From: Setoptus koraiensis
Lineage: Eukaryota; Arthropoda
Length of the DNA: 64,000 bases
Assembly: GCA_048013815.1 (NCBI GenBank)
Contig: CM106586.1
Coordinates: 992,001-1,056,000, forward strand
Direction: 5' to 3'
Shown: one piece after another, positions 46,137-56,247 of the stretch
Layout: every line of letters begins with the position of its first letter
Numbering within the stretch: position 1 is the first letter of the stretch
Position numbers and translations under genes: made by a program
The notes under the pieces: generated by a model
Database searches by the model: none
Told to the model about the DNA's origin: nothing
The model's input: only the letters and a program-made list of their open reading frames with translations

Positions 46137-46181
46137 AAAAAAATTAAGCGCTCGAGATACTGACGGAATCAGTATTACTTG
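46137..46181 (+). mobile_element. Rolling-circle (HINE-like) 3' end
   Basis: AAAAATTAAGCGCTCGAG is followed by hairpin ATACTGA-CGG-AATCAGTAT and TACTTG. It is duplicated at 60887-60931. Confidence 0.65.
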
Positions 46182-46204
46182 TATGTATCAGACCAGTTTG
46201 ATTC

Positions 46205-46440
46205 TGGAGACCCGACGTTGGCTAGTAGCTCACTAGCTTCGCTGTCTTCGCCGTATGCCTCTCTGTAATCTACTAGCGGTACCAACAGGAAACAAAACTT
46301 GTTATCGTCCAGACTGTCCTTGTAGCCGCTCTGTGGAAGCCGCGACAAGCAGTCTGCCTCGCAGTGCTGCTGTCTCGATTGGTATTTTATATTTAGCTTG
46401 TACTCCGAGAGCGCGATTGCCCATCTGGCGAGTTTGCCGC
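46205..46440 (-). mobile_element. Ty3/Gypsy RNase H fossil fragment
   Basis: The - strand encodes the end of RNase H (GKLARWAIALSEYKLNIKYQ … ADCLSRLPQ). Truncated on both sides; a duplicate copy is at 60965-61200. Confidence 0.75.
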
Positions 46441-46604
46441 TTTGGGTGTTCTAAATTTATCCAGTTTATTTCGCATAGTATAGCTTTCACCGTGCTATTC
46501 TTTTCTAGTTGAAAACTGCACTGATTTGTTCTACTCACGTGAATAAACGTATCCATAATCACCACACGAATAGCAACTTAATTAAAATTAAGCGCTAAAA
46601 ACCT
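46441..46604 (-). mobile_element. Rolling-circle element type A, 5' piece
   Basis: About 165 bases on the - strand comprise the 5' terminus (right end AATTAAGCGCTAAAAA at 46604), the CACGTGAATAAACG region and the first array units. Duplicate at 61196-61350. Confidence 0.65.
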
Positions 46605-46838
46605 GATGGATCAATCCGATTTTGTATTGATTATAGACGACTTAACTCTGTAACAAAAAAATGGGCCTTTCCTCTACCCAATCAAGAGGACATACTCAGT
46701 TCCTGCGGAGGAGCACGTTACATAACGACATTAGACATGAACAGTGCGTTCTGGCAGATACCCATGGATGAGAAGAGCACAGAATTGACAGCGTTTTCAA
46801 CTACAGACGCCCAATGTGAATATTTGTACATGCCTTTC
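46605..46838 (+). mobile_element. Ty3/Gypsy reverse transcriptase fossil, N-terminal piece
   Basis: It shows early RT motifs (FCIDYRRLN, KKWAFPLPNQEDI, TTLDMNSAFWQ, LYMPFGL), with breaks and truncation. The element from 46839 lies between it and another RT/RNase H piece at 47735, with sequence missing between them. Duplicate at 61353-61591. Confidence 0.75.
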
Positions 46839-47728
46839 GGCCTGGGTATTTTGGGTATTTCTGGGTAGTATATTGTACCCTGATACCCGAACAAGTATTC
46901 CGGAAGTGCGGAAATTCTTCGTTACCGAGATACCCGAGGTACCGCATACTGGGTATTTTAAGATATAAGAGGGCATATTGAGGGTAAAGTCGGCCGTACC
47001 TATCCGCTCGGACATTCGGTCAGATGCTGAGGTCCTCGCACCGAAGGAAAATCATTCCTAGAAGCCACAGGAAGCGAATGAAAGCGGTCAAACTGAAGAG
47101 GCGTGGCCAATGCGCGCGGCGCGGAGTAAAACTGCCCGCAGTTAGTGAGACCACCGACCGAGTCCGAGCACTACTGAAGATGATGAAAGCTGAATGAAGG
47201 CTTAGCCCTGACTTTTTCGACGCTTTCGACCTCGCGGACCGCGCAGACTCGGAACTCCGCTCGTACTGACCCCTATTCCGATCTTTACCGACTCGGCCTT
47301 CGGCCTCGCAAGCTTGCCTCGCTTCGGGTTTAGGGCTCCGCCCTCAACCCTCGCTCGAACCGACAACCCCGGCCTTCGGCCGAGTAATTGTCACACACCC
47401 GAACACCAGAAACAATGCGAATGCGTGCCAGGCTGAGTGCGGCTCGTGAGACGTCAGATGTGACTCGAACTGCGTGACCGGAAGTTGGTCCAACAGTGAA
47501 TGGTGGATATCTCCTGAGTGGATGATTGTAAACGGTGGTATCTGGACCTATTCGAAAATACCTAAATTTCCAGTCTGAGGCACTCCTGGAAAATGCTTTT
47601 CCCCGTATCTCCGGAAGTAGATATTTCCGCACTTCCGGACCTTCAAAAACGTTCTTTTGGGCCGCTTCGCGGCCCTTGTGTGGAGTTTGAAGGAAATCGG
47701 GCTTGGTTGTTGTTCGCTACTACACCCC
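46839..47728. mobile_element. GGGTATTTT-family terminal-repeat element, left end missing
   Basis: The right end TTCGCTACTACACCCC is the inverse of the family terminus (GGGTGTAGTAGCGAA). The left side begins directly with GGGTATTTTGGGTATTT, without the terminal repeat seen at 51273. The interior holds GGAAGTGCGGAAATTC blocks, CGCGCGGCGCGG and a TTCG-loop hairpin module (47287-47400: GGCCTTCGGCC twice). Non-autonomous. Duplicate at 61592-62480. Confidence 0.7.
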
Positions 47729-47734
47729 AATAAG

Positions 47735-48100
47735 CAAGTTAAGAGAACCGAAAAACGTTGACGAGATAAGAAAAGTTTTGGGCCTTATAGGCTATTATAG
47801 GAAGTTTATTCATCGGTTCGCCGAACTAGCGGCGCCACTAACCGATCTCACAAGAGATGGAGAGAGATTCACGTGGGAACAAACCCTTGAAAATAGCTTT
47901 ACCGCACTTAAAAAAGCTCTGCTAGAAAGTAGAGCAATCTCATTTTATATCAGGAACAAACCGTTGATGATCAAAACCGACGCGTCGCGATTGGGTGCGG
48001 CAGGCCTCTTAATGCAACTACAAGATGGTCAGTGGCGAATCATCAACGCCACTAGCCGACGATTATCTAGCTCCCCTGGTTGTTCTGTAAGATTTTTTCT
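47735..48100 (+). mobile_element. Ty3/Gypsy reverse transcriptase/RNase H fossil fragment
   Basis: Connection and RNase H start motifs (LGLIGYYRKFIHRFAELAAPL, MIKTDASRLGAAGLLMQLQDG) lie in a frame open in this stretch. Truncated on both sides. Duplicate at 62487-62845. Confidence 0.85.
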
Positions 48101-48102
48101 CT

Positions 48103-48295
48103 TAGCAACTGGACAGATTGAGCAAGCTTATTTTGCGTGATTTCTTGCTCGTCCGAGACGTTTTGTAATTGTAAGAGAGCGTTCGTGGCAACCTGCTTGT
48201 CAGTATGCTCCCCAAAGATATTACTGTACATCAGGTAGACAGTAGCTGGGAGGGTTATGAATCTAGGCTCAACGTGAGTTCGGGGGCAAAAATTG
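48103..48295 (-). other. Unidentified open fragment on the - strand
   Basis: About 64 codons are open (…RFITLPATVYLMYSNIFGEH…, then a heptad-like VSDEQEITQNKLAQSVQLL). The helical leucine/isoleucine pattern suggests a coiled coil. It is bounded by the duplication edge and the 869-bp element. No family is recognised. Confidence 0.3.
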
Positions 48296-49164
48296 GGTTG
48301 TTCTAGCGATTAGGTCCCCAACCGGATCTTGATGAAACTTCCGGTATAGGTCTATTTTGACCTAACTAAGACGAAAAAAGTGGTCCGGAAGCCAGGAAAC
48401 TTCCGGTTCCGGTTTTACATAAAGTTAAAGCTAGAGCTCTGAAATTCACTACAGAGACGTTTCAAGCTACGCTGAACACGATGACATAATTTTCAGCTCT
48501 GTGCGACTTCCGGTTTTCGAGATATAGAGATATTACTGGGGTTAGAATACCGGAAGTGACCAAATTATTGCTTCGCTGCGCTCAGGGATGCACATGCGGT
48601 GTGTCTGAGAACTCGGCCTGCGGCCTCGTATTCTGGAGGCCGTCACATCTCCGTCGTCGCTCCCGCGACGACTGCGTGCGACGGGAACCCTTCGGGTAGG
48701 GTTGATGAGCGCTTCGGGTATCGGGCTGCGCCCTCTACCCTCCGCTCACATGACTGCAATCCAAACACAGCTGCAGGCGGGAAGAGTGAACGAACCAACT
48801 AATTCGTTGATATTCAGGGTTAAAATGACCGAAACAGACATGGATACAGGGTGTTGCGCGCACGAGGCACAGGATGGGTCCGCTCATCGCGACCGAACAG
48901 GGCCCGGCCACACCCTTTTTTGCGTTAAACAGCTATATCTAGGTAACCGGAAGTGGCAGAAGATTAATTTTGATTTCATCGTGCTCCGCTAGGCGTCATC
49001 TATCCGATTATGAATTTTCAAAGCTCTATCTCAATCTTCAGGTAACTCCGGAACCGGAAGTTTCCTGGCTTCCGGTCTACTCATTCCATGATATGGGGCC
49101 CCTACGGAACCCATGTGTGAAGTTTCATCGAAATCTGAGTGGGGACCTAATCGCAAGAACACCC
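48296..49164 (+). mobile_element. 869-bp terminal-inverted-repeat element, copy 2
   Basis: Same ends and exact length as the copy at 22247, with only scattered base differences. It is flanked on the right by the Mutator-like transposase fragment and on the left by an unrelated open fragment. No target duplication is visible. The hairpin loop at 48653-48671 reads CGCTCCCGCG. Confidence 0.8.
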
Positions 49165-49472
49165 TTCCTTTGTCTCTATTTTTCTCCAGGTGCCATCATC
49201 TGATACGCCGATATCGTTTGATCTGCTGAGTTCAATTTTCTCTGTAGCTGCTTCTTTCATACAATGAGTTGCCACTCTTCCAACTGACTGCATGATTTGT
49301 TGATTGTAGCCGATGTATGTCTTACGAGTAACTGGTGGTGGTAATGACATGACTGAGCAGAATTTTGACCCATTCCTAGCATTCGCATACCTAGAGCGGC
49401 TCGGATATTAACATCTTTTGCTCTCGAATTCGCTGATCTCTCTGAAGCATCAATGATGTCTACAGTTCTACA
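49165..49472 (-). pseudogene. Mutator-like transposase fragment (continues at 51170-51272)
   Basis: The - strand encodes SRAKDVNIRAALGMRMLG, SLPPPVTRKTYIGYNQQIM and IGVSDDGTWRK, matching Mutator-type transposases of animals (…DGSW.KRG.. start of the catalytic domain). Its upstream part lies on the far side of the rolling-circle element at 49473-51169. Rejoining the flanks gives …LTC-RC-RTVD… in one frame. A frame change is present at about GMGQNSA/SVMSL, and the catalytic domain is cut off by the 869-bp element at 49164. Pseudogene. Confidence 0.7.
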
Positions 49473-50019
49473 TTTTTAGCGCTTAATTTTAATTAAGTAG
49501 CTATTGGGATGGGTCTGGGTGCTACGTTTATTCACGTGGGTAGAACAAATCAGTGCTTTTTTCAACTAGGAAAAAATAGCACGGTGAAAGCTGTACTGTG
49601 AGAAATAAACTAGATAAATTTAGAACACTCAAAGCTTACAATGTTGATTAGTTGAATTTAGCACATAGAATGCTATGCGCGTTCACTTACTAGACGCGAT
49701 TAGCACGCTCAAAGCTGAGATGCTAACTAGATGAATTTAGCTCAGCAGAAGGCTAGCTTTATACAATTCGGATTTAGTGCACTGGAAGCTAGAGGTGTTG
49801 GAACTAGGAGATTGTAGAACAGTAGATACTATTCAGAATAACTACTGCTTCTCAGCACTGTCAATGCTGATGTGGCTGAAACTAGACGAGTGTAGCACGC
49901 TCAATACTGAGATGTAAAATAGATGAACTCAGCACAGCAGGAGGCTAGCTGTGTACAATTCTGATTTAGTGCACGGGAAGCTAGATGCGTTGTAGCTAGA
50001 AGATAACAGCCATTCAAGG

Positions 50020-50230
50020 TATCTGAACGCTAACAATGTTATCTCTATGGAAATTTGACTTTGACGATTTTGACAAATTTTTTTTTGTTCCCTGTGTTAA
50101 AGTATCTAAACGTTAACAATGTTAACTCTATGGGAATTTGACTTTGACGATTTTGACAAAATTTTTTCTGTTCTCTGTGTTAAAGTATCTAAACGTTAAC
50201 AATGTTAACTCTATGGAGATTTGACAGAGT
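50020..50230. repeat. 83-bp tandem repeat, reverse orientation
   Basis: About 2.5 units of the reverse complement of the array at 27781 (AAAGTATCTAAACGTTAACAATG, TATGGGAATTTGACTTTGAC). Confidence 0.8.
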
Positions 50231-50870
50231 TCGATGGTCATATTTCGAACTTCGAACTTCGAACTTCGAAATTCGAGATTCGAAATTGAAAATTCGAATT
50301 TCCGATACTAGTTCCAGGTGCTTGTACAGAGTTTGATGGTTACAATTCGGAGTTCGGTGGTGACAATTCGGAGTTCTATGGTCAATGTTCGATGGTCACA
50401 TTTCGATCTTCAAAATTGAAAATTCGAATCTCCGATACTAGTTCCAGGTGCTCGTTCAGAGTTCGATGGTCACAATTCGAAGTTCGCTGGTGACAATTCG
50501 GAGTTCGATGGTCAATGTTCCATAGTCACATTTCGAACTTCGAAATTGAAAATTGAAAATTCGAATTTCCGATGACAGTTCCATCTGCTCGCTCGATGTT
50601 CGGTGGTCAGTGTTCGATGGCCAATGTTCGATGGTCACATTTCGAACTTCGAAATTGAAAATTCGAATTTCCGATACTAGTTCCAGGTGCTCGTTCAGAG
50701 TTCGGTGGTGACAATTCGAAGTTCGATGGTCACATTTCGAACTTCGAAATTCGAAATTAAAAATTCGAATTTCCGATGACAGTTCCATCTGCTCGCTCGA
50801 CGTTTGGTGGTCAGTGTTCGATGGTCAATGTTCGATGGTCATATTTCGAACTTCGAAATTCAAGATTGAT
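50225..50870. repeat. TTCGAA-rich minisatellite
   Basis: Reverse-orientation relative of the array at 26420: TCGAACTTCGAAATTGAAAA, TCCATCTGCTCG and GTTCGATGGTCA words repeat through the stretch. Confidence 0.8.
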
Positions 50871-51169
50871 GCACTATAACAAAGTCTGCGCCATTGACTA
50901 ATTGGTGTGTCTAACTTAATTACTCATTGCGGCGAAACTGACTATTAGAATCTTACTAAATTCCATACGCAAGCAATCGACATGTGTATCATGCTGCGAT
51001 AGAAATTTGGAGAACTTGTATTTATTCTGTCATCTTTTCGGCTACTCTGATCGACAGGCATAGATGTTTATCTCCGACATGTTGTCACATACTCGCATCT
51101 ATATTCCAACGATACTCGTCTATCCAAAAAATTAAGCGCTCGAGATACTGATAGAATCAGTATCACTTG

Positions 51170-51272
51170 TCGACAAGTCAATTTGATTTGAGATTTGAGC
51201 CCTACATGAGTTAGAGTAGATACATTTTTCACAAAATTACAATCTTCACAAACCGCTTGTGCAACAATATTC
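51170..51272 (-). pseudogene. Mutator-like transposase fragment, upstream part
   Basis: On the - strand the frame AQAVCEDCNFVKNVSTLTHVG…IKLTC parallels the second Mutator-like fragment at 52214-52475 (EATCKTCNRKKEMSEVSHVGLE…HLVC), including a CxxC pair. It is the continuation of 49165-49472 across the rolling-circle insertion. Confidence 0.65.
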
Positions 51273-52213
51273 GGTTATAGTAGCGAACAGCGACCACGCC
51301 CAATTTGGGTATTTTGGGTATTTCTGGGTAGGATATTGTACCCTGATACCCGAACAGGTATTCCGGAAGTGCGGAAATTCTTCGTTACCGAGATACCCGA
51401 GGTACCGCATACTGGGTATTTTAGGGTATAAGAGGGCATGTTGAGGGTAAAGTCGGCCGTACCTATCCGCTTGGACATCCGGTCAGATGCTGAGGTCCTC
51501 GCACCGGAGGAAAATCATTCCTAGAAGCCACAGGAAGCGAATGAAAGCGGTCAAACTGAAGAGGCGTGGCCGATGCGCGCGGCGCGGAGTAAAACTGCCC
51601 GCAGTTAGTGAGACCACCCACCGAGTCCTAGCACTACTGAGGATGATGAAAGTTGAATAAAGGCTTAGCCCTGACTTTTTCGACGCTTTCGACCTCGCGG
51701 TCCGCGCAGACTCGGAACTCAGCTCGTACTGACCCCTATTCCGATCTTCACCGACTCGGCCTTCGGCCTCGCGAGCTTGCCTCGCTTCGGGTTGAGGGCT
51801 TCGCCCTCAACCCTCGCTCGTACCGACAACCCCGGCCTTCGGCCGAGTAATTGTCACACACCCGAACACCAGAAACAATGCGAATGCGTGCCAGGCTGAG
51901 TGCGGCTCGTGAGACGTCAGATGTGACTCGAATTGCGTGACCGGAAGTTGGTCCAACAGTGAATGGTGGACATCTCCTGAGTGGATGATTGTAAGGGTGA
52001 GATTCTAACTGCATGTTAACGGTGGTATCTGGACCTAACCGAAAATACCTAAATTCTAGTCTGAGGCACTCCTGAGGCCCGGAAAATGCTTTTCCCCGTA
52101 TCTCCGGAAGTAGAAATTTCCGCACTTCCGGACCTTCAAAAACGTTCTTTGGGGCCGCTTCGCGGCCCTTGTGTGGAGTGTGAAGGAAATCGGGCTTGGT
52201 CGTTGTGTAGATT
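51273..52213. mobile_element. GGGTATTTT-family terminal-repeat element with left terminus
   Basis: The left terminal repeat is GGTTATAGTAGCGAACAGCG, then GGGTATTTTGGG. The interior is as at 46839, including a TTCG-loop hairpin module at 51752-51860. The right end stops at GGGCTTGGTCGTTGT, without the final TCGCTACTACACC, so it is truncated. It lies between two different Mutator-like fragments. Confidence 0.7.
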
Positions 52214-52475
52214 TTAAGCATTCTCACCATTTTACCAGACCACATAATCGCATAGCCAGAGTAGCTCTCAGGTTGACATCTTTTACTCTATTCTTTGAAG
52301 TGCTTCCACAGCTGTCGATTGTTGTTTCTCCATTACAAGTTCCACAGACCAAATGTACTTGGGATTCTAGGCCAACATGGGATACCTCAGACATCTCTTT
52401 CTTTCTGTTACATGTTTTACAAGTGGCCTCGTCAATTATCTCCTGTATTGCACTCTCTGTTATTAGTAGAAAATT
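52214..52475 (-). pseudogene. Second Mutator-like transposase fragment
   Basis: The - strand frame carries a CxxC…CxxC pattern (EATCKTCNRKKEM, LVCGTCNGE) and NRVKDVNLRATLAMRLCG, homologous to the fragment at 49165/51170. It is clearly a different copy, because the shared residues differ at many positions. It ends with a stop soon after GLVKW and is bounded by two terminal-repeat elements. Confidence 0.65.
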
Positions 52476-53337
52476 GGGTTATACTTGCGAAGTGGGCACC
52501 CACCAGATTAGGGTATTTTGGGTATTTTTGGGTAGCGTATAGTACCCTGATACCCGAATAGGTATTTATAATATGTAGAAATGTCAGGTTTCTGAGATAA
52601 CCGAGGTACCGCACAGTGGGCGTTTTGAGATACCCGATGACCGCTAGCGGTCTCAGCGGCGTACCCGAAGAAATTTCGGGTATCATTAAGGTACACCCGG
52701 GTACACTTGTTTTTCTGGAGGTATTCCGGAAGTGAAGAAGTGACCTTAAATTGAGATAACTGGGGTCGGGTATCACGTGTTTTCCGGCATGACTTGTAAT
52801 CATGTCCGCACGTGTGCGGCTCACTCGTCGCGGGTAGCTTGAGGTACCCCGAGTCACCCACCGACACCCCGCGCGCGCGAAAATCATTATTCCACTCGGG
52901 AGCGTACCTGTGATGAGTCTAAGAACTCGGCCTGCGGCCTCGTATTTTGGAGGCCGTCACATCTCCGTCGTCGCTACCGCGACGACTGCGTGCGACAGGA
53001 ACCATTCGGGTAGGGTTGATGAGCGCTTCGGGTTTCGGGCTTCGCCCTCAGCCCTCCGCTCACATGACTGCAAACCATAGACGAGAGTAAGAGACAAGAA
53101 GAAAAGTTGAAAGCCTCGGAACATGATTCAAGCACAGAACTAGCGCTGTGCCTTCTTGTGTGGTGAAATATCTGAGCCTCTAGGGCTCACGTGTTTCCTC
53201 GTGCGCACGAACATTCCGTCCCGGGCGGAATACCTGGGTGGTTTTTCCTAAATATCTCTGGAACCAGAGGTCGCACAGACATTAGATGAACCACATTGTA
53301 CTGAAAATGACTGTTGCCTGCTGCATATCAAGTTTTA
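52476..53337. mobile_element. GGGTATTTT-family/GC-module element, right end cut
   Basis: The left end GGTTATACTTGCGAAGTGGG is a variant of the terminus at 51273, then GGGTATTTTGGG. A copy of the TTCG hairpin module of the 869-bp family follows (52920-53068). The element stops where the rolling-circle 5' end begins at 53338. It joins the head of one family to the module of another. Confidence 0.55.
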
Positions 53338-54000
53338 TTAGCGCTTAATTTTAATTAAGTAGCTATTGGTGTGGTTCGGATGGATACGTTTATTCACGTG
53401 GGTAGAACAAATCAGTGCTTTTTTCAACTAGGAAAAAATAGCACGGTGAAAGCTGTACTATGAGAAATAAACTAGATAAATTTAGAACACTCAAAGCTTA
53501 CAATGTTGATTAGTTAAATTTAGCACACAGAATGCTATGCGCGCGAAACACTAACAAGACGCGATTAGCACGCTCAATACCGAGATGCTATCTAGATGAA
53601 TCTAGCACAGCATAAGGCTAGCTGTATACAATTCGGGTTTAGTGCACTGGAAGCTAGAGGGGTTGGAACTAGGAGATTGTAGAACAGTAGATACTATTCA
53701 GAATAACTACTGCTTCTCAGCACTGTCAATGCTGATGTGGCTGAAACTAGACGAGTGTAGCACGCTCAATGCTGAGATGCTAACTAGATGAATCTAGCAC
53801 AGCATAAGGCTAGCTGTATACAATTCGGATTTAGTGCACTGGAAGCTAGAGGTGTTGGAACTAGGAGATTGTAGTACAGTAGAGGCTACTCAGAATAGCT
53901 TTTGCTTCTTAGCACTGTCAATGCTGATGTGGCTGAAACTAGACGAGAGTAACACGTTCAATACAGTGATGCTAACTAGATGAATTTAGCACAAGCATAA
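53338..54000 (+). mobile_element. Rolling-circle element type A, 5' part with array
   Basis: TTAGCGCTTAATTTTAATTAAG at the left is followed by about 620 bases of AACTAGA/TAGCAC units. A block of about 170 bp (GTATACAATTCGG … GCTGAAACTAGACGAG) is present twice in tandem. No 3' end is identified; the element runs into the segment carrying the neprilysin fragment. Confidence 0.7.
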
Positions 54001-54370
54001 TAAAGCAAGTAATACGCAGCACAATCACACATTGAAATAGCACACAACACACGTTGTGCGCCATTGCTTCTAGGTGTATGTATTGAAATCATTAATTGTG
54101 GCAAAACTAACCGATAGAAGTGCACCAATTTTCGCATGCAGGCAGCAGACATGTACATCTAACTATGGTGAAAATTTGAGAAACCTGGATCTAGTTTGTG
54201 ATACTCTTTAGATGGTATGAAACGACCAAACGATCAATTTGGATAGCATAGCGCACACGATTTTTTTGCCACTTCGGCCCTCTGAACAACATCGAATCAG
54301 TATTAAATAAAATTAGACGGAATTCTGCCTTATCCTCTCAATCGAAGCCACATATTCAGTTTATACTCAC
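54001..54370. other. Unassigned sequence between rolling-circle array and neprilysin fragment
   Basis: CACACAACACACGTTGTGCG and GCGCCATTG phrases resemble rolling-circle interiors at 26390 and 50890. Nothing coding is recognised. The end overlaps the probable second intron of the neprilysin fragment. Confidence 0.35.
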
Positions 54371-54825
54371 CATATATTGTACAACTTTTGAAAAAAGCTC
54401 CAAACTTCTGATGGAGATCATCAATATCGTCAAGCTCTTCCGTTGCCTTCCAGAGGGCTCTTATCAAAATCTTCTCGACTTCAGCCTGGTTTTCATGGTA
54501 TTGATCGAATAACGTGGTTCCGTCCCATCTGTTCATTCCTCCCTTGTAGCGCCCGCAAGATTACTATGTTCGAGCAGAAAAAAGAAATCTATTTGTTAGA
54601 TGCATGATCAGTCAACGAGTTGCGATGATAATCTTATAAATTAGGCCTTCTTACCTCACAAAAGTCCGTGCAAGGGTCAATTTCTTGGTTCATATTTTGT
54701 TTTATCCTTTCAGCCGCTTGAGTGCAGGCCTCGGTATTGCAAATTGAAGTCGTACATTGTACGACACTTAAAGAGTGTGCAACAAAGAATGCTGCTACGA
54801 TGATGTTCGAAGATCGGGGCCTCAT
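54371..54825 (-). pseudogene. Neprilysin-like (M13 metallopeptidase) N-terminal gene fragment, two exons
   Basis: Exon 1 (54825-54655) encodes a signal peptide (SNIIVAAFFVAHSLSVVQC) and the M13 N-terminal pattern CNTEACTQAAERIKQNMN…DPCTDFCE. A 91-base GT(AAGA)-(CAT)AG intron follows. Exon 2 (54563-54371) continues SCGRYKGGMNRW … KSC and ends G|GTGAGT. M13 proteins normally have a Tyr-Ala-Cys-Gly-like join here. The first codon of exon 2 is TAA where Tyr is expected, so the fragment is probably dead, unless another acceptor is used. The catalytic HExxH domain is absent. Members of this family are secreted or membrane zinc peptidases that cut small peptides. The fragment lies between a rolling-circle array and a Copia fossil, suggesting capture. 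Confidence 0.75.
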
Positions 54826-55134
54826 TTTAGCCCAACCAATTAATATTTCTGCTTAGTTAAACTCTATCAAGTTCTTATTGATGAATTCTGATCAATGAAT
54901 AATCGAATCCATTAATTTATAGTTCACTCACGCAAGACGAGGCTGGATTCAGAAGCTCTGCGAAATCCACTCATGAGTTGTTACTATGTTATTAGTTGAG
55001 CAACAATGTTATTATTCAGCACCCTCCACCTCATCCTGAAACTTACGAGTTTTTTTCCCCTCAAGAGACATTGCGAAAACTGAGAAAAAAATATCACGAG
55101 TCAGCACAATTATGATTGTTATTAATATGTAAGA
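54826..55134. other. Unassigned AT-rich sequence upstream of the neprilysin fragment
   Basis: About 300 bases lie between the neprilysin start codon and the end of the Copia frame. It might contain the captured gene's promoter. No clear TATA or repeat end is seen. Confidence 0.35.
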
Positions 55135-56247
55135 CTAGGATAGATTCCTCAGCTCCGCAAGAGACTCGTATCTTGCAGAGCATGTGATTATTAACTCATC
55201 ATCGATGTAGGGATATCCAGTGAGGTTGGTGAACAGATAGGGGCACGGATCGATAAAAATAAACTTGACGGTCATATCTTGATGTCCTTCTATACGAACC
55301 ACATTGGTTGTTCTCCATATTATCGAATCTTCGTGTTGAAATTGACCGCAAGTGCAGATGATGAAACTAACAAATGTGAATACGGCCACAATTTTGGCTG
55401 GTGCAAGACCAATTAGGCGAATCATGTTGTGATGTTTATTCGGAGGCAAGGATTTTGTAAGTACGTCCTCCATCTGTAGATTGGTTTCTGTGTATTTTAT
55501 CGAGAATTTGCCTTGTTTGTATTGTTCTTGGATTGTCTTTAACTCGATGTCAAGGTGCTTTGTTCTCTGGTTGTATTCACTGCTTTCTATTAATCTTAGG
55601 GCTGCTTGATTGTCGAGACAGAGAGTACTAGATGTGGATATGTCGAGTTCGGTTAGAAGACTGTTTAACCATTTCAATTCCTTTATTGCTAGGTTGGCTG
55701 CAATGAATTCTGATTCAGTCGTGGAGGATGCTATCAGAGATTGTTGTTTACATCGATATATGATAGGTCCACCACACATATCCAATAATATACCACTCAT
55801 AGAGCGTCTAGTGACAGGGTCGCCCCCCCAATCACTATCGCTGTAGCAAGATATCGTCAAATCATCATCATTTCTTCTAAACATAATGCCATGTGAGCTA
55901 GTCCCTTTTAGATATCTGAGAATCATTTTTGCCGAGGTCCAATGTTTCTCTGCGGGAGATGTGTTGAACCTCGCTAGAGTATTAACCACGAAACTGATAT
56001 CTGGCCTTGTAAGACATGAGATGTAATTTAGTGCGCCGATTAATTGTCGATACGGTGCATTAACTCTCTGATCAGTCGATAATACTGTTGAGAGATGGTT
56101 ACTGTCTATCAGTAGAGTATGGTATGCTTTGCACTCGCCCATCTGATACTTTGATATTGTTTGTTTAATGTAATTTTCTTGATGTAGTAAAATGCCGTCT
56201 GATTCATGCTTGATCTCAAAGCCAACAAAGTAATTACTATCTACCAT
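55135..56247 (-). mobile_element. Copia pol fossil: reverse transcriptase end, RNase H and a C-terminal extension
   Basis: The frame covers the last part of Copia RT (YRQLIGALNYISCLTRPDI), the RNase H region (SDSDWGGDPVTRRSMSG … STTESEFIAAN) and the usual tail (DVLTKSLP). It then continues for about 95 residues with a hydrophobic segment (KIVAVFTFVSFIICTC) and a cysteine-containing tail. Such extensions can be the start of an envelope-like or other extra product, or chance read-through. Its start lies at a rolling-circle 5' end, so RT is incomplete. What remains is one open frame, suggesting a fairly young copy. Broken by truncation. Confidence 0.85.

Larger units (their letters stand above)
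45343..48102. repeat. Segmental duplication, copy A
   Basis: About 2.76 kb is near-identical to 59277-62848. It includes Copia gag, 62-bp-type repeats, a rolling-circle 3' end (46137-46181), RNase H and reverse transcriptase fossils, a type A array piece and a GGGTATTTT-family element. Copy B additionally carries the 869-bp element with its target duplication; copy A is the empty site (CACATGTT at 46039-46046). Confidence 0.85.
49473..51169 (+). mobile_element. Full-length rolling-circle (HINE-like) element, 1697 bp
   Basis: The 5' end is TTTTTAGCGCTTAATTTT. The subterminal inverted repeat AGCGCTTAATTTT (49478-49490) matches AAAATTAAGCGCT at 51128-51140. The 3' hairpin GATACTGAT-AGA-ATCAGTATC (51144-51164) is followed by ACTTG. 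The interior holds the roughly 40-bp type A array (49540-50010), 83-bp repeats (50020-50230) and a TTCGAA minisatellite (50225-50870). It has no coding capacity. It sits inside a Mutator-like transposase frame with flanks TCTACA and TCGACA and no duplication. Architecture and insertion match Helentron-associated non-autonomous elements (HINE/DINE-like), which need a Rep-helicase in trans. Confidence 0.8.

Noticed and set aside
49473-51169. Classical Helitron (5' TC, 3' CTRR)
   Set aside because: The element starts with T-rich sequence and ends ACTTG, so the canonical Helitron ends are absent; a Helentron/HINE-like type is preferred.
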